Source: Achatina immaculata
Lineage: Eukaryota; Mollusca; Gastropoda; Stylommatophora; Achatinidae
Assembly (NCBI GenBank): GCA_009760885.1
Contig: CM019696.1
Location: 45,841,358 to 45,905,357, forward strand
Direction: 5' to 3'
Length of the DNA stretch: 64,000 nucleotides
In this document: in pieces, positions 1 to 10,577 of the stretch
How positions within the stretch are numbered: the first letter of the stretch is position 1
Layout of the letters: every line of letters starts with the position of its first letter
The notes under the pieces: generated by a model
The model's database searches: none
What the model was told of the DNA's origin: nothing
Seen by the model: the letters and a program-made list of their open reading frames with translations, nothing else
Made by a program: the position numbers and the translations under genes

Positions 1-1545
1 ACAGTGATGAAAATCATATCGGATTTGGAGCTGATCGCGGCATATTTCATTACATACGGTGGAGGGCCAAAGAAAGATGAGTCTGATGTTTTAAAACATT
101 TTTTTTTCTCCCAGAGACCAATAAACTGACATATGATAAAGTCTTGTAACTCTTGGAACTTCTCCTACCTCCTATAGTACTGCTGATGTAGTTGTCTTCG
201 TAGAACTGTTGTTTTTTTTTTCTAAAGCAGTTCTGGCAATGCTGTTCTTTCAGAATGAGCCCCTAGTTAAAGCAGCAAATGTCGTAAATATTCAACAGAT
301 TATCAACATCTTAGCTGATCTGCGTTTTGTGTTTGGCCATTAATCATTCAAGAAAAGGGGCAAGAACTCAGCCCCGCCCCCTCCGACCAAGACAAGGATT
401 GATACATTTCTTGTTAACACAACCTGCGGCCCTTGTTATCACACTTCACGAGTGTCACACTTGAGTAATGTGACATATATTTGCCGTTTAATTAGCGATT
501 TGATAAAGAAAATCCGGAAGCGAGTCTGTTGTATAAATTAGTAAGAGCCACAGACTTGTCAATTACTTCCCTTCACAAGAAGACATCATTCATTTCCATT
601 TTCCATAAAATATATATGTAGCATTCTTTCTATGGCACTTGTAACACCTGTACATGTATATGTGTAAGTATTTATATGTGGTTTGCGAATAGATTTTTAC
701 CTCCAGATCGTACACTCTGTCTGGTGTTTAGGCTTGATTTTGGAGGAGAATAAGAACAGTGACACTGCCTCCTTATAGTTCCTACTCAAGAGGCGACCGA
801 GGGAAGGTTTCCTCCACCCGCCGTAAAATATTCATAGACTCAGCAGTGCACTAAATGCGGCATCGATTCGGACACATTTTCGGTTCTGAACAGAGTAAAA
901 GCCCTCCTTATCAGCTCAGCAAGAGCCGCAGATTGAGTCTCACTAAGTTCACTGGACCGTTTCGTACAAGACTGGTTGTATACACATGGGCCATGGAGAG
1001 CTAGCTGGGGCCCCAAAGTCAGTTACTGTCAGACCCCTCTATCCAAACACGAAGAGTATCTCTCATATATAGCACTTATACATAAGCAAGGCTGGCGGAC
1101 CTCCTCAGCAGCCCGGGCCCCCATGGGCCCCTTCTCGCCGGACCTGTTCATGCAACTACTTGGCACTGACTGCAAGTAAAAAGAATCGTCACAAATCGTG
1201 AGATGTTTCTCTATTTTCAAGTGCACATGTTTGTTACAATTCATGTGAAAAGAAATTATGTTTTAGGTGAACCAACACGAGCTATTCTCTTTTGTTACTG
1301 GATCCAGCGAAGAGCAACTAATTAACAATTTAACCTACACACAATCAGCACTCGTGACTCTCCATATATTGCCATACAGCCAATTTAACAAAAAAGAAAT
1401 GAATCGTTCTGTCTTCTTTCAACCGCTCTTAAACGTTAAAATAGTTCACATTTTAAATTTTACTTCAGGCATGTTTCTCATAATCTGCTGTGTGAAGTTG
1501 GCTTGTTAAATTAATCAGTTAACTGGAGGTTGTTCTTGCACTGAG
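1..1545. other. Intergenic sequence, no gene recognised
   Basis: I see no coding region with recognisable similarity, no RNA gene and no clear transposon end here. Short open frames at about 976-1179 and 1267-1509 have no recognisable motifs and no flanking splice signals that join them to anything. The stretch ends where the 42-bp minisatellite begins. Confidence 0.6.
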
Positions 1546-1557
1546 ATGTTACAACAA

Positions 1558-1905
1558 GAACAACGGGTAGCAGACTACAGTGTTGTAGAGTCTATACAAC
1601 AACAACGGGTAGTAGACTACAGTGTTGTAGAGTCTATACAACAACAACGGGTAGTAGACTACAGTGTTGTAGAGTCTATACAACAACAACGGGTAGTAGA
1701 CTACAGTGTTGTAGAGTCTATACAACAACAACGGGTATTAGACTACAGTGTTGTAGAGTCTATACAACAACAACAACAACAACGGGTAGCAGACTACAGT
1801 GTTGTAGAGTCTATACAATAACAACAACGGGTAGCAGACTACAGTGTTGTAGAGTCTATACAACAACAACAACGGGTAGCAGACTACACTGTTGTAGAGT
1901 CTATA
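1558..1905. repeat. 42-bp minisatellite, about 8 copies
   Basis: The unit is 42 bp and consists of a core reading gactacagtgttgtagagtc followed by a CAA/CAAC spacer. About eight copies are visible. The spacer grows by 3-6 bp in the later copies, so the changes are mostly whole triplets. The core is quasi-palindromic (gactac and gtagagtc arms). Because 42 is divisible by three the array is open in several frames and reads as a 14-residue peptide repeat, but nothing indicates that it is translated. Confidence 0.95.
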
Positions 1906-1977
1906 TGGCAGACCTTCCACACTGACTCTTTTACTTCTTTATTGACCGACTCTTGTCAGCTCTATGACTCCGACTCC

Positions 1978-2185
1978 GCCATATATGGTATATTTCAACA
2001 ACAGACTCCCCCTTATATGGTATATTTCAACAACAGACTCCCTCATGTATGGTATATTTCAACAAAAGACTCTCCCATATATAGTATATTTCAACAACAG
2101 ACTCTCCCATATATAGTATATTTCAATAACAGACTCCCCTATATATGGTATATTTCAACAACAGACTCCTTCATAAAAGATGTAT
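1978..2185. repeat. About 32-bp AT-rich minisatellite, about 6 copies
   Basis: The unit is built around tatatttcaacaacagactc and is repeated about six times with point differences. It lies about 70 bp after the 42-bp array and is followed by an (AT)n tract, giving three unrelated tandem arrays within 750 bp. Confidence 0.9.
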
Positions 2186-2261
2186 TTCAACATACTCAGT
2201 ATGGTTGTAGCGGTTTGAAGTACATCCCCAAAATACTGAGCCCGCGAGCACATATGTTCTA

Positions 2262-2273
2262 AATATATATATA

Positions 2274-2311
<38 letters not shown>
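2262..2311. repeat. (AT)n microsatellite
   Basis: About 50 bp of nearly pure alternating AT with one phase slip near the middle. From here to 3095 I see no gene and no recognisable mobile element. Confidence 0.95.
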
Positions 2312-2312
<1 letters not shown>

Positions 2313-3094
2313 CTGGCATATGTGCGTAACAGCGTCAGATTACAGAGTATAATTTAAAGTTCTCTTTGAAGAAAATTACTAAAATCCAAAGAAATCAAGA
2401 GAACAAACTCATATAATTCTATTATATATTTCTTCATGGCTGCAATACCACGGAGTAAAATCAAGAATTTCACATAAATAAATAAATAGGAAAAGTTGCT
2501 TTGAAACTACCTAAATTTGCTTTAGACTTGCAGTCGCCTATTTAACTGGTTCCCAAATATTTTCACACATGGACACAACTGATAAACTCTGACTTATGTC
2601 CAAGCACACTTGATAAAAAACTCAGACTTCTGTGGCGGCACATTTGATAAACTCAGACTTTTGTCGAGGTACACTTGTGTTATTAATGCTGGAGTCTCTT
2701 ACAGTTAACCACATATGCTTAGCATTTTCAAAGTTTACACATTACATTGATATACACATTTATATACTGACACCTGATTAAAAAAACAAACTCCAGACCG
2801 ATTTTATTAAGAAAGTATTTTTTCAATCTGTGACATACAAACTTGTTGGAAACACATTTCAGTTCGACCTTAGTTTCTATCTACGAAACACCTGAAATGG
2901 AACGCTCTGCCCTGGACTGGGACTAATGTTAAATTGCTGTGGGTTCTGTTCTCTGTTCTGCGGTTATTTGTCATATGAACAAGCAAAGTTGCCGTGTAAT
3001 TTGATCAAAAGCATTTTTACTCTAAAATTTTGACAGCACGCCTTCCGCTCTTTCGCGACATACCGCCATGCCGAGACACATCTTTTGAAAACTG

Positions 3095-3262
3095 TGCCTA
3101 TTTTTGTTTCCTTTAGATTCCGACTCATTTATATACGACATTTTAACATCAGTTCCGACTCCCACTCTTCCATATATGACACATTATTATCATTTCATAT
3201 TATTAGTTTTGACTCCCACTCCTTCATTTATGACACATTAATACCAGTTCCAACATCCACTC
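3095..3262. repeat. Degenerate minisatellite, split by a LINE insertion
   Basis: Three to four diverged units of roughly 45-55 bp share the elements cagttccgactcccactc and tatatgacacatta. The same unit reappears at about 5093-5160 after roughly 1.8 kb of LINE sequence. The LINE therefore appears to have landed inside a pre-existing array. Confidence 0.75.
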
Positions 3263-4320
3263 CTTCAAATCAATCAATCAAGTGCCATGTGGCGTAGGCG
3301 ATGATTTCTCTCCACAGTTCTCCGTCTTTAGACTTGATTATGAGATCCGCCGGTGACTTTCTTCCTAGCCACACTGACAGCCCATCCAGTAACTTCTCTC
3401 TCTGTCTTCCTCTGTCTCTTCTTCCCTCAGTTTTTCCAGATGCCACAATGTGTTCCTGTTTTTCTCTTCTCGGAAAATGCGATACAAATGTCGCTTGTCT
3501 GCCTCTGATCTTTGTTGTAATTTGCCCTTTAACTGCAGCCTCTCTTAAGACTTCTTCGTTGGTTTTCTTGGCTGTCCATGGTACCTTCAACATCCTTCTT
3601 ATGAACCACATTTCCATGGCCTCCATTTCTTCTGTACTCTCTTATTTATGAACCATGCTTCACATCCATAAAACAAAATTGGCACGATATAATCTTGTTT
3701 CCATTGATATGGATCTGTTGCACAAGATGTTTCTCATTTTCTGCAATGCTGACTTGGCCTGAGCACGTCTGCTTTTTATTTTGTTGTGTTATAATTGTTC
3801 CTAAGTACTTGAATCTATCTAGTTCTGTGCCATCGATGACAGTGGTACATTTTGGTGGTATTCTTTTCTTTGAGATGACCACCAGTCTTTTTTTTTATTC
3901 AGACTGAGACCTTAATTTTACTTTCACGAACCAAGATGTCCAGAAGAGCCTATAGCTCCTCTTCACTTTTAGAAATCATATCTTAAGTTGTTAAGATTGT
4001 ACCCGCCAATTGATATTCCTCGCAAACTCTCTATATTTCTCATTATGTTTTCGCTGTACAAGGAGAATAGGTCAGGAGATAAAACACATCCTTGTCTCAC
4101 TCCTAATTTTATGTCTTGGAATGCTCCTATTTGGTTCTCAACCTTCATTGCTGCTGATTGCTGCCAATATATGTTTTTGATAAGTTTCAGATCTTTCCCA
4201 TCTATGTTGATGTCTTCCAGCATTCTTATAATTTCTGTGTGTCTCACTTTATCGAATGCTTCACAGTATTCTACGAAGCATAAGTAAAGACTTGTCTTTA
4301 CTTCTATTGAGCTTTCCAAG
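3263..4320 (-). mobile_element. RTE-like LINE, 3' part (RT and C-terminal region), degenerate
   Basis: Read on the minus strand this holds pieces of a non-LTR reverse transcriptase. The segment at 4319-3969 contains the RT block VRQGCVLSPDLFSLYSENIM. The segment at 3882-3646 contains a FKYLGTIIT motif. The segment at 3626-3270 holds the C-terminal stretch with MWFIRRMLKVPWTAKKTNEE and a stop. The pieces are in different frames, so the copy is dead. The 3' end, at the left here, finishes in a (GATT)n tail seen as aatcaatcaatcaa on the plus strand. Similar C-terminal sequence occurs at 32647-33206 and 9348-9577. It abuts an oppositely oriented LINE 5' part at about 4320. Confidence 0.85.
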
Positions 4321-5092
4321 GACTAAGGTTCTAAGCCGCAGGTGGGGTGGGGGATACACTCTCCACTCCAATTAATCGTCTCCAATGCGTGCGGCTCAAA
4401 TAGGCTCTGACAGGCCAAGTCCAGCTCCTGGCCTTCTCGTGGCGGAACTGTTTAAACTGACAGGAGAAGGGGCGAAAGGCGAGTATCTGGCCCCTGAAAA
4501 CCAGACGTTTCGGATAGATGAGATTCCTTAGTCTTGGTTGATAGCTCATCTAGGAGAAGGAAAACTCTGATTTCAAACCCCCTGCTGCCTTGTAGGGTAG
4601 GCTCTGGCCAAAGTCAAAGGCTAGTGGAGTAAACCATAAACAAACCGGTGGAAGACAAGGGGAAACCAACACCGTACATTCCTAAGAACAGTCATGACAA
4701 TCCACAATTCTTTGAATCATAACGCCGTTAATGGGGGTTCCAGTGGAACCACTTCGTCTGGTAGGGACTATCACGTGCCACAGGTGATACCGGATCGTCA
4801 TAAAACCACTATACGCAAAGAAAACACGAGTAACACCACAGTAATTGCAACATGGAACATTAGAACACTAACAGAATGTGGAAAACTGGAAAACATCGAA
4901 CAAGAAATGAAACGAATAGAAATTGACATCCTTGGTTTATGTGAAATGAGATGGACTGGAGCAGGAAGCAGAGATCATAAAGACTTGAAAATAATTATTA
5001 CGGGGGAAATCAGTATAGAAATGGAGTTGTCATAATATTAGATAAGAAGGCAGCAAGAACCGTGAAAGGTTACTGGTGCATATCGAACTTAC
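4321..5092 (+). mobile_element. RTE-like LINE, 5' part with start of the APE endonuclease, inverted
   Basis: About 370 bp of untranslated leader precede an open frame at 4694-5035. That frame includes TWNIRTLTECGKLENIEQEM and LGLCEMRWTGAG, the N-terminal block of an AP-type endonuclease of RTE-like LINEs. A one-base frameshift near 5005 breaks it, after which the next block (ILDKKAARTVKGYW) continues until the sequence stops abruptly at the minisatellite near 5092. Its orientation is opposite to the 3' part at 3263-4320. The join has the LINE 5' end at the centre, the arrangement expected from twin-primed reverse transcription of one RNA. Confidence 0.75.
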
Positions 5093-5227
5093 ATAGTATT
5101 ATCAGTTCCAACTCCCACTCCCTCATACATGACATACTGTTATCAGTTCAGACTCTTCGGATCAGACTTCAGGGTCGTAGCTGAACGAACAGCTCACAGT
5201 GTAAAAAATTGGCATTACCTGTTTTGC

Positions 5228-6535
5228 CGTGGACCTTCTCTCCGACCTATGAACAGCTGTAGACCCCCCTCTCCGATCTATGAACATTTGTAGACCCCCC
5301 TCTCCGACCTATGAACAGCTGTAAACCCCCATCTCCGACCTATGAACAGCTGTAGACCCTCATCTCCGACCTATGAACAGCTGTAGACCCCCTCTCCGAC
5401 CTATGAACAGCTGTAGACCCCCTCTCCGACCTATGAACAGTTGTAGATCCCTATCTCCGACCTATAAGCAGCTGTAGACCCCAATCTCCGACCTATGAAC
5501 AGCATTAGAACCCCTCTCCGACCTATGAACAGCTGTAGACCCCCTCTCCGACCTATGAACAGCTGTAGACCCCCATCTCCGACCTATGAACAGCTGTAGA
5601 CCCCCATCTCTGACCTATGAACAGCTGTATACCCCCATCTCCGACCTATGAACAGCTGTAGACCCCCATCTCCTACCTATAAACAGCTGTAGATCCCCAT
5701 TTCCGACCTATAAACAGCTGTAGACCTCCTCTCGAACCTAAGAACAGCTGTAGACCCCCTCTCCGACCTATGAACAGCTGTAGACCCCCTCTCCGACCTA
5801 TGAACAGCTGTAGACCCCCTATCCAACCTATGAACATCTACAGACCCCCTCTCCAACCTATGAACAGCTGTAGACTCCCTCTCCGACCTATGAACAGCTG
5901 TAGACCCCCATCTCCGACCTATGAACAGCTGTAGATCCCCATCTTCGACCTATAAACAGCTGTAGACCCCCTCTCCAACCTAAAAACAGACGCAGACCCC
6001 CTCTCCGACCTATGAACAGCTGTAGACCCCCCTCCGATCTATGAACAGCTGTAGACCCCCTATCCAACCTATGAACATCTACAGACCCCCTCTCCAACCT
6101 ATGAACAGCTGTAGACCCCCTCTCCAACCTATGAACAGCTGTAGACCCCCTATCCAACCTATGAGCATCTACAGACCCCCTCTCCGACCTAAGAACAGCT
6201 GTAGACCCCCTCTCCGACCTATAAACAGCTGTAGACCCCCTCTCCAACCTAAAAACAGATGCAGACCCCCTCTCCGACCTATGAACAGCTGTAGACCCCC
6301 TCTCCGACCTATGAACAGCTGTAGACCCCCTCTCCGACCTATGAACAGCTGTATACCCCCTCTCCGACCTATGAACAGTTGTAGACCCCCTCTCCGACCT
6401 ATGAACAGCTGTATACCCCCTCTCCGACCTATGAACAGCTGTAGACCCCCTCTCCGACCTATGAACAGCTGTGAGGCCACTCTCCTACCTAAGAGCAGTT
6501 GTAGATCCCACTCTCTGAGAAGAGCTGTGGACTTC
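5228..6535. repeat. 30-bp minisatellite, about 43 copies
   Basis: The unit is ctccgacctatgaacagctg followed by tagaccccct. In 6181-6480 the period is exactly 30 bp, and in the left half it varies between 28 and 31 bp. Most copies carry the palindrome CAGCTG. Higher-order structure is visible: variants with aacatctacag recur about every 60-120 bp near 5830 and 6070-6170. The exact period leaves long open frames on both strands (for example 6041-6556 plus, 6169-6567 minus). I read these as by-products of the repeat, not genes. Confidence 0.95.
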
Positions 6536-6599
6536 TCATTAAAAATAAAGCAATAAATAGAACCCACATGATGTTAACATTTTTTTTATTGAAATAAAT

Positions 6600-7041
6600 C
6601 TATTTGCTGGTCCGTTGGACCCCAAAAATATTTCATTGGATCCGCTGTAGGCTCCTGGACCTTGGTTTAAGAACCGCTGCTCTAGTGTGTCCAGAAGATA
6701 AAGAAAATACAGGCACTATCACCTCATTCCCCCAGGTGCTAATTTAGCGTAATGTGGCTATCTTATATATTTCAGTGTCAAACCAGAGGACCTCATCAAA
6801 ATGGACAAGTCGGACCTATACAAATCCAACAAGCAACATCTCGATGAACAAATGCAAAGCAACTTCCTCCAAAGTACCTATCACATAAGACTCAGAGTGT
6901 TACACGTAGCCAAAGGTAGTGGCTGCAAATCCCAACTAAATACTAGATCACGGACGACACACAGTCAACACAACATTGGAGTCATCAACCTGAAAACACT
7001 GAATACAAAATACCTTCACAAAAATACGTATAAATTACACT
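6600..7041. other. Unassigned spacer with one hAT-like end
   Basis: No gene is recognised. The sequence ttaagaaccgctgctctag near 6665-6684 resembles the right terminus of a hAT element (CAGNGGTT-type inverted repeat). I could not identify the matching left terminus, so no element is drawn. An 80-codon frame at 6801-7043 has no recognisable motif. Confidence 0.35.
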
Positions 7042-7052
7042 AAGACTATCGT

Positions 7053-8020
7053 GCACTATACGAGGGTTTTCAGTGCAAAACGGAGACCATACCTCCACCA
7101 GCTTTAGGGTACAAACAGGAGAGAAGCAGGGATGTGTACTATCACCAACATTATTTATCTTGGCAATAGACTGGTTAATGAAGGAGGCAACATCAGACAA
7201 ACGCAGATGATTACAATGGACCCTTGACACAGTGCTGGAGGACCTTGACTTTGCGGACGACATTTGTCTACTATCAAGCAGCCACAAAGAAATGCAAGAT
7301 AAAATAAACAAGCTAACTCAGAATGCAAACAACATAGGACTAAAGATCAACGTAGGAAAGACAAAGTTAATGAAGCAAAATGTGAACAACAGAAATGTAC
7401 TCAGAGTAGACAGCAAGTTAGTGGAGGAGGTCAACGAAATTGTATACCTTGGCAGTAGAGTAGTAGAAAATGGAGACAGCACAGAGGACATCAACAGCAG
7501 ACTTACTAGAGCAAACCAGGCTTTTGCAGTGCTGCAGAATATATGGAAATCTAAAAAACTAAGCATGAAGACGAAAATCAAGATATTTAAGAGTAATGTT
7601 CTAAGTGTACTACTCTATGGAAGTGAATGCTGGAAAATCACCAAAACCATAGAAAACAAGTTGAATTCTTTCCAGACTAAATGTTTACGAAGAATTAGAA
7701 AAATATTTTGGCCAAACACCATAAGAAATAACATCTTGTTGGCAGAAATGCAGATGAAGCCACTGACAGCAATTATTGAGGAAAGACGCTGGCGATGGTT
7801 GGGACATGTGCTCCGAATGACTGACAACTCACTACCAGAGGGGAACAGAAGTAAAGGTAGACCAAAAGAGACATGGAGAAGAACAACAGAAAGGATGCTG
7901 AGCAATAGAGGGCTCACCTGGGCAAAAGCAGAAAAAAAGGCAAAGGACAGGCATGTGTGGAAAATCCTTGCGGAAGCCCCATGTGCCCTGGGCACTTAAG
8001 GCTCAGAGAGAGAGAGAGAG
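7053..8020 (+). mobile_element. AG-tailed RTE-like LINE, 5'-truncated copy
   Basis: This 968-bp insertion has an 11-bp target-site duplication, aagactatcgt, at 7042-7052 and 8021-8031. A long frame at 7232-7999 carries the RT active-site region LEDLDFADDICLLSS. It continues through YLGSRVVENGDSTEDINSR and SVLLYGSECWKITKTIE to the conserved C-terminal tail and a stop just before an (AG)n tail. The fingers and early palm are frameshifted or missing, the endonuclease is absent, and about 24 bp are deleted near 7840 relative to the sister copies. It is a retroposition fossil, closely similar to 22216-25396 and 44143-45020. Confidence 0.95.
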
Positions 8021-8031
8021 AAGACTATCGT

Positions 8032-9186
8032 ATGAAATGAGCAGTTTACAATGTCCTGCTGAAAGAAATACACTTTTCAACGTAAATATCTTATTAACAG
8101 AAATACACTTTTCAGCGTAAACATCTTATTAACACAAGTACCAAATCTTCAGCATTCCAGTTTTATTGTGGGAATCAGCCAAATGGCGTTATTTCTTTGC
8201 CAGCTGGTAACTTTATCTGTAAACATTTCCTTAGTTATTGGATAGTTCAAGTAAATGACTGAAAATATTTGGCAAATATCTCCAAAGCATTTAAAAAAAG
8301 AAGAAAAAAAGAGGAAAACCTGGACACCTCACAGATCATAGTGTTCTTTCCCGTCAAAGCCATTTGCTTTGTAAAGATAAGCCGTTGACGTTGCTGCTTC
8401 GAATATAATCGCATTTGGTTACAGACGTTGTTAGCAGGAATTTTAACTTGCCTCGTTGGCTGTCACAAAAATGACTAATGGCCTCATTTTCCTTCGTTTG
8501 ACGTAAACGTTGTCCCATGCCAAAAATCAGCTGCGAATATCGGCACCAGAATTGTTGGGTCGATGTTCTTTGAAACGCCTTCGGCCGGCGAGAGAGCGAC
8601 AAAAAATGTTCTAGTTCATTTAAATGTTTTCATGAACTTTAGTATAATCTAATAAACCGCTAGCGAACGTTGCGATTTAACACACATTTAACTGCTAATA
8701 TATTTTACAACTTTTCACATATTTTCAGATTTCAATCCAAAACTTCCTGGCCGCTGGCAATGTGAAACTAAGCATTTATATTTGTCTCAAATGTTGCATA
8801 TCACATCTGTGAATTTTTATCCCATTTGTAATGAAGACTATGATGTTTATAACTGTTAGTGGACACGCTGTGTTCAGTACAAATTGTCTCCGAAAGGGAG
8901 AATGTTTGCCTAGACGCCGAGGCTCTCTGGGTTACTCTGCAACATGGGGCTGTCAGATAATGAGAGACAAAACACAATATCACTCACAACACTGTCACGC
9001 ACAATGCGGGACTTCTCCGTAGTTACAGAGAAAAAAAGGGGAAAAAAATGTCAGTTCCATACTGAAACCTCATGATAGATAATCATACCAAACGATTCCA
9101 AACAACACAAACATGATTTTTCAATGGCACGTCTAAAATTTATTTACAGTCGCTAATTTTCCAAACTGTCCTTTGCTTTCTCTTAT
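8032..9186. other. Intergenic sequence, one short tandem duplication
   Basis: No gene is recognised. A unit of about 34 bp beginning aaatacacttttca is duplicated in tandem at about 8067-8134. Small frames on both strands have no recognisable domains. Confidence 0.55.
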
Positions 9187-9637
9187 ACGATGGGTGATTG
9201 ATAAGTTCTCGGCATAAAGTACAGATACTTGAAACTCATAGTTGATATTAGGTTCATTTGTAGATCAGGTTAATTTAAGATTAAACAACAAGTTTCAAGA
9301 AATTAACTGCAACCAGTTTTGTTTTTACAGGCTACTGAAGTGATAACGAGTCCTAAAATGCTATATTGAACCTATTTTGTTATATGGAAGTGAATCATGG
9401 ACAATAGGCAGGTCTGCACAAAAATCATTGGAAGAAGCAGAAATGTGGTTTATTAGAAGAGCGTTGCGAATCCCCTGGACAGCAAAAATAACTAATGAAG
9501 AATATATGAGAAGAGCTGGAGAGACAAAAATCTTATAAAAAGAATAAGAGAGAGACAATGTACTTTCATAGGGCATGTAAGAAAGGGCACTCTTCCCTAG
9601 AGTCTCTGCCACATCCTCATGGATCTCCTTCGATGAT
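9187..9637. mobile_element. Rearranged mariner 5' end, LINE fragment and inverted mariner piece
   Basis: Positions 9187-9347 match the 5' end of the mariner at 9638 (both begin tacgatgggtgattgataag). Positions 9348-9577 then carry a plus-strand LINE fragment with CYIEPILLYGSESWTIG and MWFIRRALRIPWTAKITNEE, a relative of the copy at 32647. Positions 9578-9636 are an inverted piece of mariner coding sequence: on the minus strand it reads SSKEIHEDVAETLGKSAL, the counterpart of plus-strand 9860-9930. The block is a composite of at least three events next to an independent copy of the same mariner. Confidence 0.8.
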
Positions 9638-10492
9638 ACGATGGGTGATTGATAAGTTCTCCGCATAAGGTACAAATACTTGAAACACACAGTTGATATT
9701 AGGTCCCTTTGTAGATCAAGTTAATATAAATTAAACACAAAGTTTCAAGAAGTTAACTGCAACCAATTTTGTTTACAGGCTATTGAAATGGTAAGGGGTG
9801 GCAGAAATTGAGGAAATGGATACAATTTTTCATCCAGCAGTCATTCGATACTCCGGAATCAAGGGCTTATCATCGAAGGAGATCCACGAGGATATAGTAG
9901 AGACTCTAGGGGAGAGTGGCCCTTCTTACAGCACAGTGAAGAAATGGGCAGGTCAATTCAAACATGGAAGGGAGAGTCTGGAAGATGATCTCCGTTCAGG
10001 AAAACAAAGAGCGGTAACCACCGATAAAACCACCGGCAGAATCCATGACATGATAATGGAGGATCAACGACTAACTGAGCGGTACATTACTACTGAGTTG
10101 GGATCTCCCAGGATCGTGCTCATGCCATTATTCATAATGATCTTCAAATGACAAAGGTCTCTGCTCGATCGGCCCCGAAACTTCTTGGAGCTGATCACAA
10201 ACGACAGCGTCTCAACATGTCAAGAGACAATCTTGGCCATTTTTCTGCAGATCCTGGAGAGTTTCTTCAGCAATTTGTGACTATGGATGAGACTTGAGTT
10301 CATCATTTTCAAATAGAAACCAAAGAACAGTCAAAGCAGTGGAAACATCATGGATCCCCACCTCCAAAGAAATCAGTGGTGGTTCTGTCTGCAGGCAAAA
10401 TGATGGCTTCCATCTTTTGGGATTTAGAATGTGTGCTATTGGTAGACTATCTTCAAAAGGCTGCCTCTTCTTCTGTTACCTACAAATCTTAG
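9638..10492 (+). pseudogene. Mariner-family transposase pseudogene, 3'-truncated
   Basis: A 160-bp leader precedes an open frame at 9798-10151. It encodes the N-terminal helix-turn-helix region, including SSKEIHEDIVETLGESGPSY, VKKWAGQFKHGRESLEDDLR and a GKQRAV segment. A frameshift near 10120 interrupts it. Beyond it the other frames still show TMDET-VHHFQIE (the first catalytic Asp, with a stop where Trp is expected), SAGKMMASIFWDLECVLLVD and YLQKA. The sequence leaves the transposase before the second and third catalytic Asp, at about 10490. It is therefore inactive and truncated, and no right inverted repeat is present. Confidence 0.85.
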
Positions 10493-10577
10493 TGTGAATA
10501 TTGTTTGTGATACACTGTCTGGTGGTAGCCGTGTAACATGGCCAGACCATTTGACTTGCCGTTTCTGGATATAATGT

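Noticed and set aside
1546..1920. Regularly spaced repeats considered as a CRISPR array
   Set aside because: The repeats are contiguous tandem units with no unique spacers, in a eukaryotic context. The same holds for all other arrays in the window.
5888..6567. Long open frames on both strands over the 30-bp array, reading like proline-rich or glycine/arginine repeat proteins
   Set aside because: A 30-bp period keeps all frames open once one unit lacks stops. There is no start context, splice structure or unique sequence to support a gene.
6600..6690. A complete hAT element ending near 6677 and enclosing the 30-bp array
   Set aside because: No matching left inverted repeat or 8-bp duplication could be found upstream of the array.
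7318..7995. Minus-strand frames antisense to LINEs, such as those at 7581-7318 and 7995-7615 and their counterparts in every AG-tailed copy
   Set aside because: They recur only because the LINE sense strand is conserved. They have no independent motifs and carry no signal beyond being shadows of the LINE protein.
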